Positions 26,951-40,041 of a stretch of 64,000 bases of DNA are shown piece by piece. Source of the DNA: Molanna angustata (Eukaryota; Arthropoda; Insecta; Trichoptera; Molannidae); assembly GCA_963576475.1 (NCBI GenBank), contig OY754982.1:8658261-8722260 (forward strand), read 5' to 3'. Positions within the stretch are counted from its first letter, which is position 1. Every line of letters starts with the position of its first letter. Position numbers and translations under genes: made by a program. Below the pieces are notes generated by a model. It saw only the letters and a program-made list of their open reading frames with translations, was not told where the DNA came from and searched no databases.

Positions 26951-27884
26951 CTTTTATAGCTTTTTTCTACTTGACATTATTCTATGTCGGCCTTTTTTAA
27001 AATACATGTAGTTATTTTAGTAATCGAGACTGATTATTTTAATTTTTCTATGCATATAACGTCTCTAAAATTTTTTTTTCATTATATCCACAAATCAACT
27101 TATAGTCAAGTAAAAGAAGTAAAGAAAAATATAAGACAAACTGCACAGTGTTTATATTCTCTCGAAAATATACCTCACTCTTAAGTTTAAATATTCCGCA
27201 TCTTGAGATTCAACTCCTCAAAGTAGATCAACAATGAACACAGTCAATAAACTGTTTGGATACTTACCTAGTCTTCTCGTGGAATACCTAGGTACATCTT
27301 CTGATTTTCGTGATGCTTTTATTCAAAGTACGTTTTGTAGCGCGAGCAGCTCTACAAAATATCGATTATCTTAATCTTTGACATGATATTAATTCAATGA
27401 TCCAGAGTGCAGTTTGATATACCTACTTAACTATTCTGTGCCGTAGAACTTTTCATGTCCTAAGGCAGAGCTGCTAGTTCTTCATTTCTTAGTCTATAAC
27501 TGCTTTACCATTCACTGCATTCAATTCAAGTTTGCCTGTGTTTTTGTTCCTTTTGTTTGCATAATCTTATGCTAACCACACTTGTATGCCATGTTAAAAG
27601 CGATATCTTATAAACCATGTGATTAGTTACATTAGCGTTTCCTCATTTATTCAGCCAACACTGAAATTTACGTCTTGAAACTAAAAACAAACTATAGTAT
27701 TGTTTAAATCTTGACATTTATAATATTCAAAATTTCTCTCGATAAGAAATAAGTCTGAAAGTACCACTGAAATTTGCGGGATTCCCTCACTATCGGTTTA
27801 TTTTTTTTAGATTTAAAACTATAATTAATCAAAAATATTGTAAAGTAATATGATGTAAATTTACTTTCTCGGCCGGCCACTACT
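26951..27884. other. AT-rich DNA, nothing identified
   Basis: Short AT-rich frames only; no repeat family recognised. Confidence 0.4.
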
Positions 27885-28025
27885 TCTCATTTCTTTTCAG
27901 CCTTGTATACTTTCTTCGTCAAACGTTCATCGTTCATTCTCTCTACATGTCCGAACCATCGCAGAGCATTTATCTTCATTCTTTTCACAATATCTTTTTC
28001 AATCTTGCATTCTCGTCTAATATCA
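27885..28025 (-). pseudogene. LINE reverse transcriptase C-terminal fragment
   Basis: Read on the minus strand: DIRRECKIEKDIVKRMKINA, then LRWFGHVERMNDERLTKKVY and KAEKK before a stop. This is the same RTE-like C-terminal segment as at 7927-8240 and 41508-42017, here about 45 codons long without interruption. No catalytic residues are included. Confidence 0.7.
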
Positions 28026-28189
28026 CATCATTAGATTGTTTTGATTATTATAACTATATTAATTACATAGATTCGACTATAAATAATACTTTATATGTTT
28101 CACAGACACTAAAATGGCATAAATCGTCCTCAATTTAGGTGAGTTGGCGAACATGAAAAGTAATGTCCACGTCTCGCTTGCATACCATG

Positions 28190-28345
28190 TATATATTTTT
28201 TTATTTTTATTAAATTTACAATACATATACAAAATATTAAACAATCAAACTATACAGAAAAAGACATATGCACAGTAAGAAAAAAACATATTTCCCTTTA
28301 ACAGAATGCAAGCACTCCTGTGTAAATACAAAAGACACAAAATAT
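28190..28345 (-). repeat. Interspersed repeat family D, copy 1
   Basis: TTTATTAAATTTACAATACA, GCACAGTAAGAAAAAAACATA and CCTTTAACAGAATGCAAGCA recur in similar order at 59275-59445. The plus strand begins with T-rich sequence, as expected for the reversed 3' UTR of a LINE. No coding part is attached. Confidence 0.5.
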
Positions 28346-29927
28346 TATAATATATAACTATACCTAATTATTATCCATACAAAGAGTTAATATTCATTAA
28401 ATTGGTATAAGTTTTCATTAAATGAAACAGAGACAGAGGAGAATGAAACATCAAGTAAATATCGTGGTTTAACATAAGATTAAAGGCTGAGTAGAAAACC
28501 GTATTTTGATTTAAGTCATACCTACTATAAAAATATTATTTGACCTAGAACTAGGAACACTCACGGACGAGTGGATGGCAAGTCGTACTTAAAGCATAGA
28601 ATATAATATACTCAGAAACGTTTTCAATAACATCGATTTGTACGTGTACCTACTTCTGATTGAAGCCATACTAGTTTTGTAAAGATAAAGTATTCAGCAC
28701 TGAATGAGAATTGATTGAGGAACGTGGCACTATTTATTTTAAACAGGATCACGTAAAGGAATAACGTTGATTTATATACCTACCTAACATAAATTTTATG
28801 GCTAACAACACTCAGTGTTGTTGTCGTTAGGCGAATTCGAATAATTTTAATTTGAGAGAAGTAGATGTGCCCCGAAGATATAGGTATGTCTGGCTGTTAA
28901 TTTGTTGGTTTTTATACTAATGCTGTCTTTTACACCTGAGCCAATAATATATTCTGTTTGTCATTCCGCGATTAGTTTAACACGTACCTACCTACCTATC
29001 TATCTGATTATATAATGTGAGATTATTTAATTTATGTATTTATCGATGGGACCACGGCGCTGGTATTGCAAGTGCAAAAAAACCTGGATGTGATCTTATT
29101 TGCATTTCATGCAGGGGCCACGGGTTTACGGTTTTACTTTTTTTTTACAAAGTGTTCCTCTGTCTGTTAGGTTATGTTATCTACCAACGGACAATTTGTC
29201 ATTGACTGTGACGGTTCTCCATAGAAACTAATAACAGGTTATTTTATGCATTATATTTTTGTAGTGCATATACATAGGTATATTAAATCATAGAACAACC
29301 AGGAACAAGAAGTCAGGGCGGTTGTCTTAAAAAGGGCGCATAAAATTCTAAAATGTTAGTCATATAAATAAAAAAACCGCAGGTATGGCACTCGGTTCTC
29401 TTTGCGTACCCGGATAGAGGCTCGGCATGATATGTAAAAAATCCCGCTTAGTTCTAATATCTCGCTCGCCTACTTTTAACATGTTGTTTGGGCATTGCAT
29501 TATATCTGGTGTTGTCAAACAAAACAAAATTGACTCAAATAATGTAACATTGGAAATATGTAATATTATTATGAATCTCCAATTGTGACTATTTTTTATA
29601 AATAATAATAAACAACTATATAGGTATGTAGTTTTAGGTAATATTAAAAAATCTGATTCGTCATTTTGCACCCGATGTAATTTTACATAATTTTAAATTA
29701 AAAATTCCAAAAAAATGGGGGGGGCGGATTCAAATGTATTGCTACGGTCGCAAAAACACGTTTATCCGGCCCTGATTCTTACGTAATTAATAAAATAGAT
29801 ATCTATAAACATTTATAAGTTTGTCGACGGACAATTCTTGCTGAAAGTTAAGTTTTACTAGTTTCATTGTTAATTTATTAGCGAGGATAACCGATAACGA
29901 TCTAACAAAGGTCATCATCAGTGCCTA
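28346..29927. other. AT-rich DNA, nothing firm identified
   Basis: Short frames at 29017 and 29360 have no recognisable domain. A G-run (about 29718-29725) precedes CGGATTCAAATG. No RNA gene or repeat could be supported. Confidence 0.4.
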
Positions 29928-30129
29928 CACTGAAAATAATAGGTACTATGACAAACGAACTGGCTACCTGCGTTTATGACAAACCTTTGTCATCAGTAAT
30001 AAAGGTTTATCTATTTTTTGCTGTAATGTTTGGCTGTGTACACAAAACCAAATGTTTTGTAGTCACTATAGTTCGGTTAATTTAAACATGAAATTTTGTT
30101 ACTACTGTTAAAAAGTGAAGATTTCAGTA
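29928..30129 (+). mobile_element. CACTGAAAA-end MITE, copy 4
   Basis: CACTGAAAATAATAGG starts the element after a TA, and CAGTA closes it before TATAGG. The interior holds CGAACTGGCTACCTGCG, GTAATAAAGGTTTATCTATT and AAAACCAAATGTTTTGTAGTC. It is among the best preserved copies. Confidence 0.75.
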
Positions 30130-31029
30130 TAGGTAGTATTCGACGGAATGAAGCCTCTTCGATCGAAGATTTTTTTAATTTATTTTAGAAAACTACAGTA
30201 TTTTTTTTGTGGTAACATGATAATTTTGAATTTATAAATTAGCCAATAATGTTTTCTACAAATTGAAAACAATAAATAAACAAGTGTGCAGTAAGTATAA
30301 GAATAAAAAAAACAATTAATAATGATAGCAAAATGATGAAAAGAAGGATTATTTGTGCGAAGGAAGGGACTTGTTTGAAGGGAATTGCCAAGGCAGGATT
30401 TGCATCCACTGAATCTAATCCAGCACACTATATTAGTCGCCCTGACATCAACTTTTATTTTAATCTTTGTTTAGTAGGTACTTATATTCAGTCTTAGACA
30501 AATACTTAGGTAGGTATATAAGTTTGGGTCCGCTAGTTCTTATGATAGCTGATTTATATCCGGGGAGTTTTTGTGCTGTTGCTGGTTCGCCATGGTCCTG
30601 CACAGTCCAGGGTTCAACACCCAGGCGAGGTCGTTGATACCATAAGGTCACCACTCACCATGTTGACGTAATGATGTTTAATAGTCAGTGCCTCCTCAAA
30701 TAGGTATAACAACCGTGGAAGTCGCCGAAAACTAAACTTGATAGTTTTTGCCGTGTTTGGATTCTGGGTATTGGATTGGAGTTGGTTGTGTGGATTATTT
30801 TATCGTGGAATATATATCGTTTTTGTTGGATAACCAACCATTCATTTAGCATTTTGTCATTTTATTTAATTAATATTAAGTTAGTTTTAATATTGAATGT
30901 CACTGTTGATATTATGTGGAACGTATGCATTAATAGCATTGCATTAATGATAGATATGCATTGTTGTTGAAATCTAAAACATTTATTATTTTGGTTTTAT
31001 GTGTTTTTGAATGTTATTTGTTCTAGTTA
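30130..31029. other. AT-rich DNA, nothing firm identified
   Basis: Around 30590-30625 the sequence GGGTTCAACACCCAGGCG resembles a decayed RNA polymerase III B-box, but no SINE body could be matched. No gene seen. Confidence 0.4.
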
Positions 31030-32111
31030 ACCTTTATTTTTTACTAGCTTTTATGTCCCGCCGTTGGCCAAGAATGTAAAATTGTGAAGGAAAAAGCAAT
31101 CGTTTTTATAATATTGTCACCCAATTATTTTGCAAAATCGGACTATGAAAAGTTGTTTGAAATATGATTGAATTTGATTGTTAAATGTTCAAGTGATGGC
31201 CACAACCCATTATTTTTTATATATTGCTATAAAGTGTGAATGAAGTATAATATACAATTTCTGCATGCATGGACTATGCGAAATGGTTTTAAATATGACT
31301 GTTTATCAACATTGTAAAGAGATTGGTTTGGCCACAACCCCCATTTTTAAATATTATCATCGAAAACAAATTGTAATATGTACTTACCTATTGAATATTT
31401 AGTAATTTTGGATGTTGGGATGTGGTTAAAATTTGATTAAAAAAATGTACTGAAAAGATCCAGTGTTGGTCACATCCCATTCGTTTTATATTTTTTCATC
31501 AAGTGTGCATTATATTTTTGCACAATTAGACTGATGAACTTAAAATTGACACAAAAGTCTACATTAACGAAGAAGAAGAAGACTTAAACTATGGTAAATA
31601 ATTTGAATATAAACGTTGTGAAGAATTCAGTAATGGCCACAACCCCCTTTCTTTAAATATTGTCAACGAAATCAAATATATTATATGTAGGTGTTGAAAA
31701 TTATTCAAAATAGGATGATATAAATGGTTTAAATTTGATTAAACAAAAGTATTGAAAAGATTCTAGTGCAGGTTACATCGTCACATCCCACATCCCATTC
31801 GTTTTTACATATGTATTTTCATCAAGTGTGCATATCGTTAATAATATTTCTGCACAATAGACTATTAGACTTAAAACTAACCCAAAAGTCTAAATAAAAA
31901 AGAGAAGAATAAGTATAAGACTATAAGAAATAGTTTGTATAAAAAATCCCAATGGTCTACATAAAATAAGAAAAAATACATAAAATAGAAGAATTAGACT
32001 ATTGGAAATAGATTGTATAAAAACTGAGCAAAAGGTCTTCATAAAAGAAGAAGAAGATTAATCTATAGGAAATAGTTTGTATTAAAACTGTCCTTAAAGG
32101 TCTACATAAAA
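31030..32111. repeat. Degenerate tandem repeats, about 300-bp then about 68-bp units
   Basis: GGCCACAACCC recurs near 31198, 31330 and 31632. CACATCCCATTCGTTTT followed by TTTCATCAAGTGTGCAT recurs near 31471 and 31790, giving a higher-order unit of about 300 bp. From about 31900 a shorter unit takes over (TATAGGAAATAGTTTGTAT ... AAAGGTCTACATAAAA), with three or more copies about 68 bp apart. Units are diverged and non-coding. Confidence 0.65.
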
Positions 32112-32340
32112 TTAAGAAGAAAAATAATTAGACTCCAGGAGCCGTCGCTTCAGACCCTTCAGTACCTCCCGTCCCATCAGGCCCTTCAGTACATCCCGTC
32201 CCTTCAATCCCTCATCACGTCCCTTCCCATCAGGCCCTTCAGTACCTCCCGTCCCTTCAGGCTCTTTTATACCTCCCGTCCCTTCAGGCCCTTTAGTGCC
32301 TCCCTTCCCTTCAATTACATCCCGTCCCTTCATTCGGGTA
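32112..32340. repeat. 15/30-bp minisatellite
   Basis: The plus strand repeats blocks such as CCCGTCCCTTCAGGCCCTT with AGTACCTC. The minus-strand frame therefore looks collagen-like (runs of Gly-Pro-Glu-Gly-Thr), but this is only the repeat translated. Confidence 0.8.
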
Positions 32341-32640
32341 AGAAAAGTTTAAATCCAGAAACCATCCTGGAAGAACCGCGAAGAGATGTAAGCACGGTCT
32401 TCTTTTCCCAGGATACTCCACCTTTATAGGTAAAATGACCAAATACACGATGAAGAAGAAGAAAAAAGTTTAAATCCAGAAACCGTCCTGGAAGACCTGC
32501 GAAGAGATGGAGGGACAGTCGGACCTTCTTTTCCCAGGATATTCCGCTTTCATTGGTAAAATGACCAAATACACGAAGAAGAAGAAGAATAAAAAAAAAG
32601 TTTAAATCCAGAAACCACCTCGGGCACACGCTCGACAATT
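32341..32640. repeat. Tandem repeat, about 125-bp unit, 2.2 copies
   Basis: GTTTAAATCCAGAAACC begins units near 32348, 32470 and 32602. The two full units share TTCTTTTCCCAGGATA and GGTAAAATGACCAAATACAC and end in GAAGAAGAA runs. The third diverges into TTCGCCAAAGTTTCATTGTA and CGGTTTAGGAG, which resembles a LINE 3' UTR in insects. Confidence 0.75.
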
Positions 32641-33542
32641 CGCCAAAGTTTCATTGTAATCGGACATACGGTTTAGGAGCACATCGCTTGCATACATTCA
32701 TACATTCATAAATAAATAAATAAAGTAATTTTCCGATAGGAAATCAGTATATTGTTGATATGTAAGTAAATAATAATAGGTAGGTACCTACCTACAACAA
32801 TGTTCTAAATAAATTCGATTCATAACAAATTTTATTTGAATATCAGAATCTTTCCGTTACCATAGTAACCATTCCAATACGTAAAAAATATCAAATGGTT
32901 TGAGACATTTTTTGAATATGTAGGTACCTACATACATTGGTTTGTTCGATGCCATAAAAATGAAAATTGTCAGAAAAATCAAATATTATTTACAAATTAT
33001 TCAATTTTATTATGCCTATATCTTTACTAATAATAAACACATTTTTACAATATATGTCTTAAAACTTGCTGTAATGTCTTGTGTTTCATTTTATTATTTC
33101 ATAATTACATTTAATTCAAAGGTTTATTATTTTCAAGAACATATTCATTCGGTAGGAAAATGAAATATTGTATGAAAAGATATTAAAATGGCGGCGTTCA
33201 TGTACAAAACGCTTACTTTAAAAATAAGTTAAACATTATAATTATACAAAATATTCACCATGTTTTTCACTCAAACGCTAAGTTATACTTGAAAATATAT
33301 TTTTTTCGTGTAAATACGTACTTCTAACTTTTAAACTAACAGACATTTGCGTGCAAAATGTACACTTTTTTGACAGATACGACTTGGAAAATTTTGTATG
33401 AAAAAAATAATTATTGAAATATTTTTAAAATTCAGCATTTTTATCGCATTATTTTTAGCGTGACACTGCATCAGGTATACAGGTACACGTTCGCACATAA
33501 ATTAGATTTTTAGATGCTCTTGGTTTTTCAGAAGGCGTGAGA

Positions 33543-33619
<77 letters not shown>

Positions 33620-36149
33620 TAACATTTTGTTTGCTTTATTACTTTAGATTTTTCATAAAATACTTTATTTTATAATAGAAAGATATACAATCGGGTCCTC
33701 AATAAAGACCGTAATCAAATTTCGGCTCTTTTAATGTAAATGTAATTAAATATTATATGTAGGTACACAAAGGTGTTATACACTCTCTTCTCAGTAGCAA
33801 TCCTAGGATTGGTCTGTAGCAGCTATGGCTACCTAAATTATGTTGTTAAGAAAATTATGTTAGAATTTTTGTTTTGTTATATTTGTTATATATTATGAAC
33901 TTTGTTTTTTTTATTTTTTTTTTATTTTTATTTGTTGTGTATTTTTAAAAAATCACTTTCAAAATTACATTTTTTTTTACCCTGGAAAATATATAGGTAG
34001 GTAATATATTTAAAAAGGAATATTATAAGTGACCCGTCTCAGAACAGGTTTTCCTAGTAAGACGAGGAACGAAAAATTTATTGCCGTTCATGTATTTTTG
34101 TATAATAAACGTCGGTTTGCCGGCACTGAAACATTAAGATTAGGTATATATATATATTTTCTTTGGGTAACACGTACCTACCTACCTACTAAATAACTAC
34201 ACGAAAAATTGAAAGAATACTTAGCCATCTTTCACGTTATTTTCGTCGGTTTGGTCGTTTTAAGCACACCTATATATGTAAGTATTTTTCCGATGCTTAA
34301 AATTATTAATACTTTCCATAATACTTTGTAGTCTAAAAGTATCACCGATTAATTATATTTACCACGTGATTTTTATCTAAATTCTACATATACCTAATTA
34401 TGGTACGTTAATGCTGTAGGTATCGAGTGATTTTTTTATTAGGTACTTATTTTTGTCGTGTAAATAAGCAATTGTAGGTATTTCTTCTCAAATGTTGTAT
34501 CTTTTCTGTTTGTATGTAGGTATATAGGTACCTACCTATCATATAACTTGTAATAGATACTTAATTATTTATATTGTTTCCGTTTGTTACATGTGTGTCG
34601 ATATTATATTTATTTATTTTTATTTTGTAGGTATTTACTACTTTTATATATTTTAAATTATGGTGTGTAGGTATTGTGTGTATCCACTATATTTTTTATT
34701 CGTGTAAAAGGCGTAGAGTAGTAGGTATATAAATAAATAAAAACTGAATTAACAATAATACGTTGCACACACAACTTAATTCTTTTAATAATATATTATG
34801 TAGGTACAACTATTTCTTAATTATTGCAAAAACACGTTTTATGTTACGAGGGTCTATTCTTAGTACCTATCGTATTATGCAGTTAGTTCCATAACAAATT
34901 ATGTAGGTAGATAAATACGTAGCATCACGTTAAGTAATAACTTATAGCTTCCTATTAGGTAGGTACTATATGACGTTATTGATAAATTATGACAACTTCA
35001 ATAGTCTTCCCGCGCATTTGCGTCTTCGTGTCAATAATAATAATCCAAGATGGCGTCCCGAGTTCAGGGTTACTCGTCCAGCAGTCGCAGCCGGCTTCTA
35101 CGTATAGCGCCGCCACCGGACAGCGCCTACGTATTCAGACAGACAGACAGACATATTATGTACATACATACATACATACAGACATAATGTTGTTGGTGTA
35201 GTATAATATCATAATACATTACTTAACTACTAGTAATAAACCGTCAAAAATTACGGAATTTAATGTTATACCTATATGACCTTCTACACGGTATGTTTAC
35301 CTGGTAGATGGAACTTATTTCCTATATTACGTTGTTCTCTTAGATTATATGTATATAATTCTATGGTTGTTCTATTATTTCCCGCCTTATTCTGTGGCTC
35401 CTGATAATTGAACCGTATTTATTTGACCACGTATCTCACATTACCTATTCATTTCAAAGAAGTAGGTAAGTACCTACCTACGTTAATTTTATAGCTTTTT
35501 TACAAAATACATTATCAGTTCACAATTAACAAAGAAGTAAGCCAGTTATAATGTTTCACTGAATTATATAAATATTTTCACATATTATTCCATAAAGAGA
35601 ACGTTGATCATGTGAATGAGATTTAAGATTTGGTTTGGAAACTGGGAAATGAACCGGAAGGATGAAATATGATAATTTCCCTGACCGATGTTTGTAGTCG
35701 TATTAAGAATATGCTTTAGTGCTTGTAGAGACAGATTAAATATATCGGGTTGAGGGCTAAGATTATTGTAATTGTTATAGCAGCGGTTAGTAAACGTTTC
35801 TTATTAGTCTATGATATTATAATTTTGTTCTCGACGCGTCATCAGCAGCATTACGCGAATTAAATCGCTTGTAATTATATTATATTCTACCTACCTCTTG
35901 GTACCTACTGTATGTGCGCCATAAAATAGTTCATTTTAGCAGCTTTACGTGGACATACTCAACATACATAGGAAATTATGTAAGTTGATACAATATACAA
36001 TCACAGTGTGAACGAACGTCGGCGCGGCTCACTCCAGTCTCCAATATAACAACTTGTACCTACCCACTATCGTTCTTGTGCCGATATCCCAAATTAAGCA
36101 AAACCAAACTACCAGCATTCGCATCTTTGAACCTGTCCTGTTTACCCAA
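32641..36149. other. AT-rich DNA with simple repeats
   Basis: It contains a (CA)n tract at 33545-33614 and adjacent CAGA and TACA tetranucleotide runs at about 35136-35182. TAGGTACCTA motifs are frequent from 33.9 kb onward. No gene identified. Confidence 0.55.
33545..33614. repeat. (CA)n microsatellite
   Basis: About 70 bp of CA with one T interruption (CACATACACA). Confidence 0.95.
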
Positions 36150-36420
36150 GGCCTGATGGTCCCCATCTACGAAGGTTTGCAATATTATTAGACCCACTGA
36201 AATATTTGTTCTGATCTTTGAGAAACATGTCGTGGCCTTACCTAGTCATGAACTAAGTGAAGTCCAAAAACATACAAACTGTGTCAAAAGAATGTTCCGT
36301 CAGGAAGGCATTTTGCATTGAGATCATCTGGATCACAGAGTACCAAGTAAAAGAATTGGACAGAGTCAACAAAGCGACTTACTTTACTGTGATCCCAGTT
36401 TCAGTCTGAAAAAATCAACA
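36150..36420 (+). repeat. Interspersed repeat family C, copy 2
   Basis: GTCAAAAGAATGTTCCGTCA, GAGATCATCTGGATCACAGA and AAGAATTGGACAGAGTCAAC follow the same order as at 63740-63905 and, in reverse, 46795-46918 and 21690-21880. Confidence 0.6.
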
Positions 36421-37029
36421 TTTGATTTTTTTATTGTAACTTAAAAACTGTACAACATAGAACATTGAAATTTCGTTATTTTATAGAAGAATACAATATC
36501 TCAAAATATTTTCTACATGAGTGTTTCAGCTGTTATACTTTTTTATTAAAAACAAAAAATATCTATGTACCTAAACAAAATTACGACTTACAAGCAAAAA
36601 GCGACTATGTATCTTAACAAAATTACGACTTTCAAATAAAAAAGCGACTATGTACCTTTAGCAAATTTACGACTTTCAAACAACAAATTCATCAGACACA
36701 CTTTTTAGAAATTCGCATGAAAATATCTCGACCACGCGTAGGTACCTAACTGATCGATTTCAACAGTTTTATTTTCAAACTTCTGTTGACATTAAACTTA
36801 TAAAATAAAATATTTATGCGTTTAGTTTAATACTAAGTTAGGTCACTAAACTAAATTGTAAGCCATTACTAACCTAAAATTCAATGTAAAGCGCACTTGA
36901 GTTGAGCTCTCACAAAAGTGGCGCTGTATAAATTGTCCAATTATATATAAATATCTGAGCTAATTTATTTTTCAGCGAGTCTTATAACTATAACATGACA
37001 AGCCTCTGTATTGGTGCCTTTCAACTGAA

Positions 37030-37700
37030 TCGATCAGTTGATAGATTTTATCACTGACAAACAAAGATACCCAACTTCAGGACCGGCGATATTATTATCT
37101 CTACATATTGCGGGACGAGACGATCGGAACGTGATGGGTGCGCACCTCGTCGCACAGTCATACGGAGTCTCAGTTGCAACTGTCCCACAGCCAGTACCTG
37201 CTTTTGTCTTTTTTGCAATTTTTCACAATTTGCTAGCGGCGTCGCCGTGTCAACTGCGCCTTAACTCGCACACGGGCCCTTCTGCCACCGATCTCTTTCT
37301 CCACAGGTGATAATTCCTATACGTCGATAGACGTCAAATTGTGTACACTTCGTAAAAAAAGAGAGAGACCACGCAGGCCGCTGTTTCAGACGGATCGGAC
37401 TTTATCGTTAGGTTCCCTCCGCGACGTGTCGTGTCTTTTTATTTGCACGACCATCCCGGTTTTGCGAACACGTTTTTTTTTTCTTTACTCTAATTTTATT
37501 TTGAATCGTCTTGATCCACCCGTGGTTTAGTTTACACTTGGAACGCGAGCCGTTTGCCGCACAGTTGTTCGTGTTTTCCCGCTGTTTTTGTGAATTTTCT
37601 GTCTTTGAAAACAGTGTTTTACCTGCGTAAAATAAGTAGGGAGTTATATTGTTTTAGTGTGAATCGTTTTCGCTAGCAGCTGGGAGTATTTTTCTTATCC
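37030..37700. other. GC-richer island, possible host exon or promoter
   Basis: This segment is visibly richer in G, C and CpG than its surroundings. A polypyrimidine tract ending TCTTTCTCCACAG|GTGATA (about 37292-37310) resembles a 3' splice site. Frames of 90 and 63 codons here have no recognisable domain. It could be an untranslated first exon and promoter, or an unrecognised mobile-element leader. Confidence 0.25.
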
Positions 37701-38129
37701 TGTTTACACCGCGATAATGATCAACATCGGGTCAGCCTTGGTGTTTCGGTTCTTGTTGTTATTTACATGTGCTGCAAGTTGTTCATCTTGAGTCTGTGCT
37801 GTTCATTATTTTCATTTGTGTTTACCCATGTGAAAGTAGTTTATTATTATAACTAATCTGTGATTATAAACAGACAATGTTAAAATCAAAAAGTTACTAC
37901 TACCCTGATCTGATAGTTTTTTTTTTGTAATTCAGGATAATTTTATTTAAAGTTTGTTAGTAAGACTGTCCCTATAAGTATAATTTATGGTGATATATAC
38001 TAAAGTGATATTATACCGATGGTTATGCAGCAGGTTTCAGGCGAGTTCTTTTTAATTTTCATATTTTTTAACAAAAACAAAATAAATAATTTACTTCAAA
38101 TTATAAATAATTTATTAAATAATTTTTCA
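37701..38129. other. AT-rich DNA, nothing identified
   Basis: No supported feature before the SINE. Confidence 0.4.
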
Positions 38130-38310
38130 GCCTTCGTGGCTCAGTTGGTTGGGTATCTGACTGCTGATCCAAAGGTCCCGGGTTCGATTCCCGGTGGAGA
38201 CACAGTTTTTAATTGTGTTTTCAGTCTGGATCTGTGAGACGATTAAAATCCCAAGTCTCCAGAATGTGGCAACTTGTTATTGGGTGCGTGTTAAAGTAAT
38301 ATTTGACATA
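38130..38310 (+). mobile_element. tRNA-derived SINE, family A, copy 2
   Basis: The head GCCTTCGTGGCTCAGTTGG carries an A-box and GGGTTCGATTCCCGG a B-box with a clean T-stem. The body TGTGAGACGATTAAAATCCC, ATGTGGCAACTTGTTATTGG matches the copy at 9605. The anticodon arm and acceptor stem do not fold as a functional tRNA, and the head runs straight into the body. This is the best-preserved head of the family. Confidence 0.8.
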
Positions 38311-39419
38311 GTACCTACCTGTTAGTTGCCCGAGAAGCAATATATATTTTTTTCATTATAACGTTTATAATATATCACTACAAATGAACTAGGTATAGTT
38401 TTCGTCAAACTTTTTCGCCATTAAAATTTGCGCTCGGCGCACCCACGTGACTGGCTCAAGTTGTTTTCGGATAATTATACCACTAAAAATATCATTTCGA
38501 TTTTATATTTTATCGACACGTAGTTATTTAAGTAGTTATTCCTGGTAGGTAGGTACCTACTAACGCGGAACTTCATTGTGTAGATACCTATTTGGCGGTT
38601 TTACTATAGATGTCATGTTTAAAGTTTAAAGTCACTTAGTCGATTTAGATTAGCGTGATATGTCCTCTTAAGTATTTTTTTTTATTTATATATTATCTCA
38701 TGAAAATCGAGTTTAGCTGTTAGCATGCACATACCTACCATTGAGGATGATAAATACATTTGTAGTTAAACATTGTGACTAGGTATATCTTCAATAAAAA
38801 TTGCAAATATGTAGGTATTATGTTATCTAATGTTTTTTGTACCCAAAAGAAAAAAAATGTTTACTTACTAAACCCGTTTTTGGTTTCTGTCTAATCCTGT
38901 AACGTCATATCGTTTTCCAACATGATGCGTCATTCTTCTGCGTCTTAGTCCTTGTGATTCTTTAATATGGGTGCATCATTTATTTATTGTTGTTGGTTTT
39001 ATAATTTACTCTTCCTTCAAACGAGAAAAAATAACCTTTCGTGCTTATTTAACACGAAAATAAACTATAAATAAAGATGTAGGTATGTATTATGATAAGC
39101 AGTATTATAGTAACTGGCCACTTGGCGGAACAAATATAAGTATATAGGTACCTACCTACCTATCCTTAATAATAACTTTAGAAAACTCTTGACTAACAAC
39201 TGGCAAAATAAAATATTTTAAAAATATACGTGCGATATTAGGTAGATAGGTCACAATATGACGATAGAAAATATTTGCATTATGAAACAGATATGTAGGT
39301 AGTAAAAATTACCTAAGCATTTAAAATCTAATATAAAAATTTGAAAATAGATACCTCAAAATTTTTGTCCTAAAATAATTATGTAGCTAAAGTAAATATT
39401 AGGAAAAAAATTTTTTTTG
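38311..39419. other. TAGGTACCTA-rich AT-rich DNA
   Basis: No gene, SINE or LINE similarity was identified. Confidence 0.4.
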
Positions 39420-40041
39420 TTGAAAATCCTTCATACATCATTCCTACCAATCCTTCATTTGTAGATATGGCAGAAAACAAATATCTACGGGCACTCTTAG
39501 TTCCATACTAAATCTTCATACATTCCTACATACCATCAAGCTGTTTACATATTTGGCGTAGAAAAAAGGACTGACCTTCACATTCTTAGATACGTTTTTT
39601 TTGTACAGAAAACAAATTATTTTAATATATTCATTTTTTTTAACATGTCTACGTTGGGGACACCAGTTATTAGGATTTGGGTCCATTTTGCTCTTCCGAA
39701 GAAGCGCACTACGTAGCGTTGGGAGGGGTTTGCAATCTAGAAAAGAGTTTATTAATTCGGATTTTAAAAAGACCCGGGTTGTACGAAGGTGGAAACACAG
39801 AATTCGGAAGATCGTTCCACAGTCGGGCTGCTGTATTAATAAAGGAGTTCGAGAAGCGACTTGTTCGAATATGTTGAAGGTCCACTGTGAATGGGTGCTG
39901 CGATTGAGTAAAGCGAGTGACTCTGTTGCGAGTGGGTGGAGGAGGGACCAAAGATGCAAGTTCTTCTGAGCAATTCCCGTGGTAGTATCTATAAAATATA
40001 CTTAAAATACCCACTTTACGTCTGTGTTCTAGAAAATTCAA
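39420..40041 (-). pseudogene. LINE ORF2 C-terminus and 3' UTR
   Basis: A 110-residue minus-strand frame (39709-40041) has the signature of the extreme C-terminus of CR1/Jockey-type ORF2: FYRYYHGNCSEELASLVP, then RTSRFSNSFINTAARLWNDL and NPGLFKIRINKLF. It is followed by a 3' UTR down to about 39420. No RT motifs remain, so this is a 5'-truncated copy. Confidence 0.75.

Noticed and set aside
32112..32333. Collagen-like minus frame
   Set aside because: A 15/30-bp minisatellite read in one frame, without signal peptide or regular Gly-X-Y.
38130..38205. tRNA gene
   Set aside because: A and B boxes are good, but the anticodon arm and acceptor stem do not fold and a SINE body follows.
39601..39969. 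Plus-strand 122-codon frame
   Set aside because: Antisense of the LINE ORF2 C-terminus on the minus strand.
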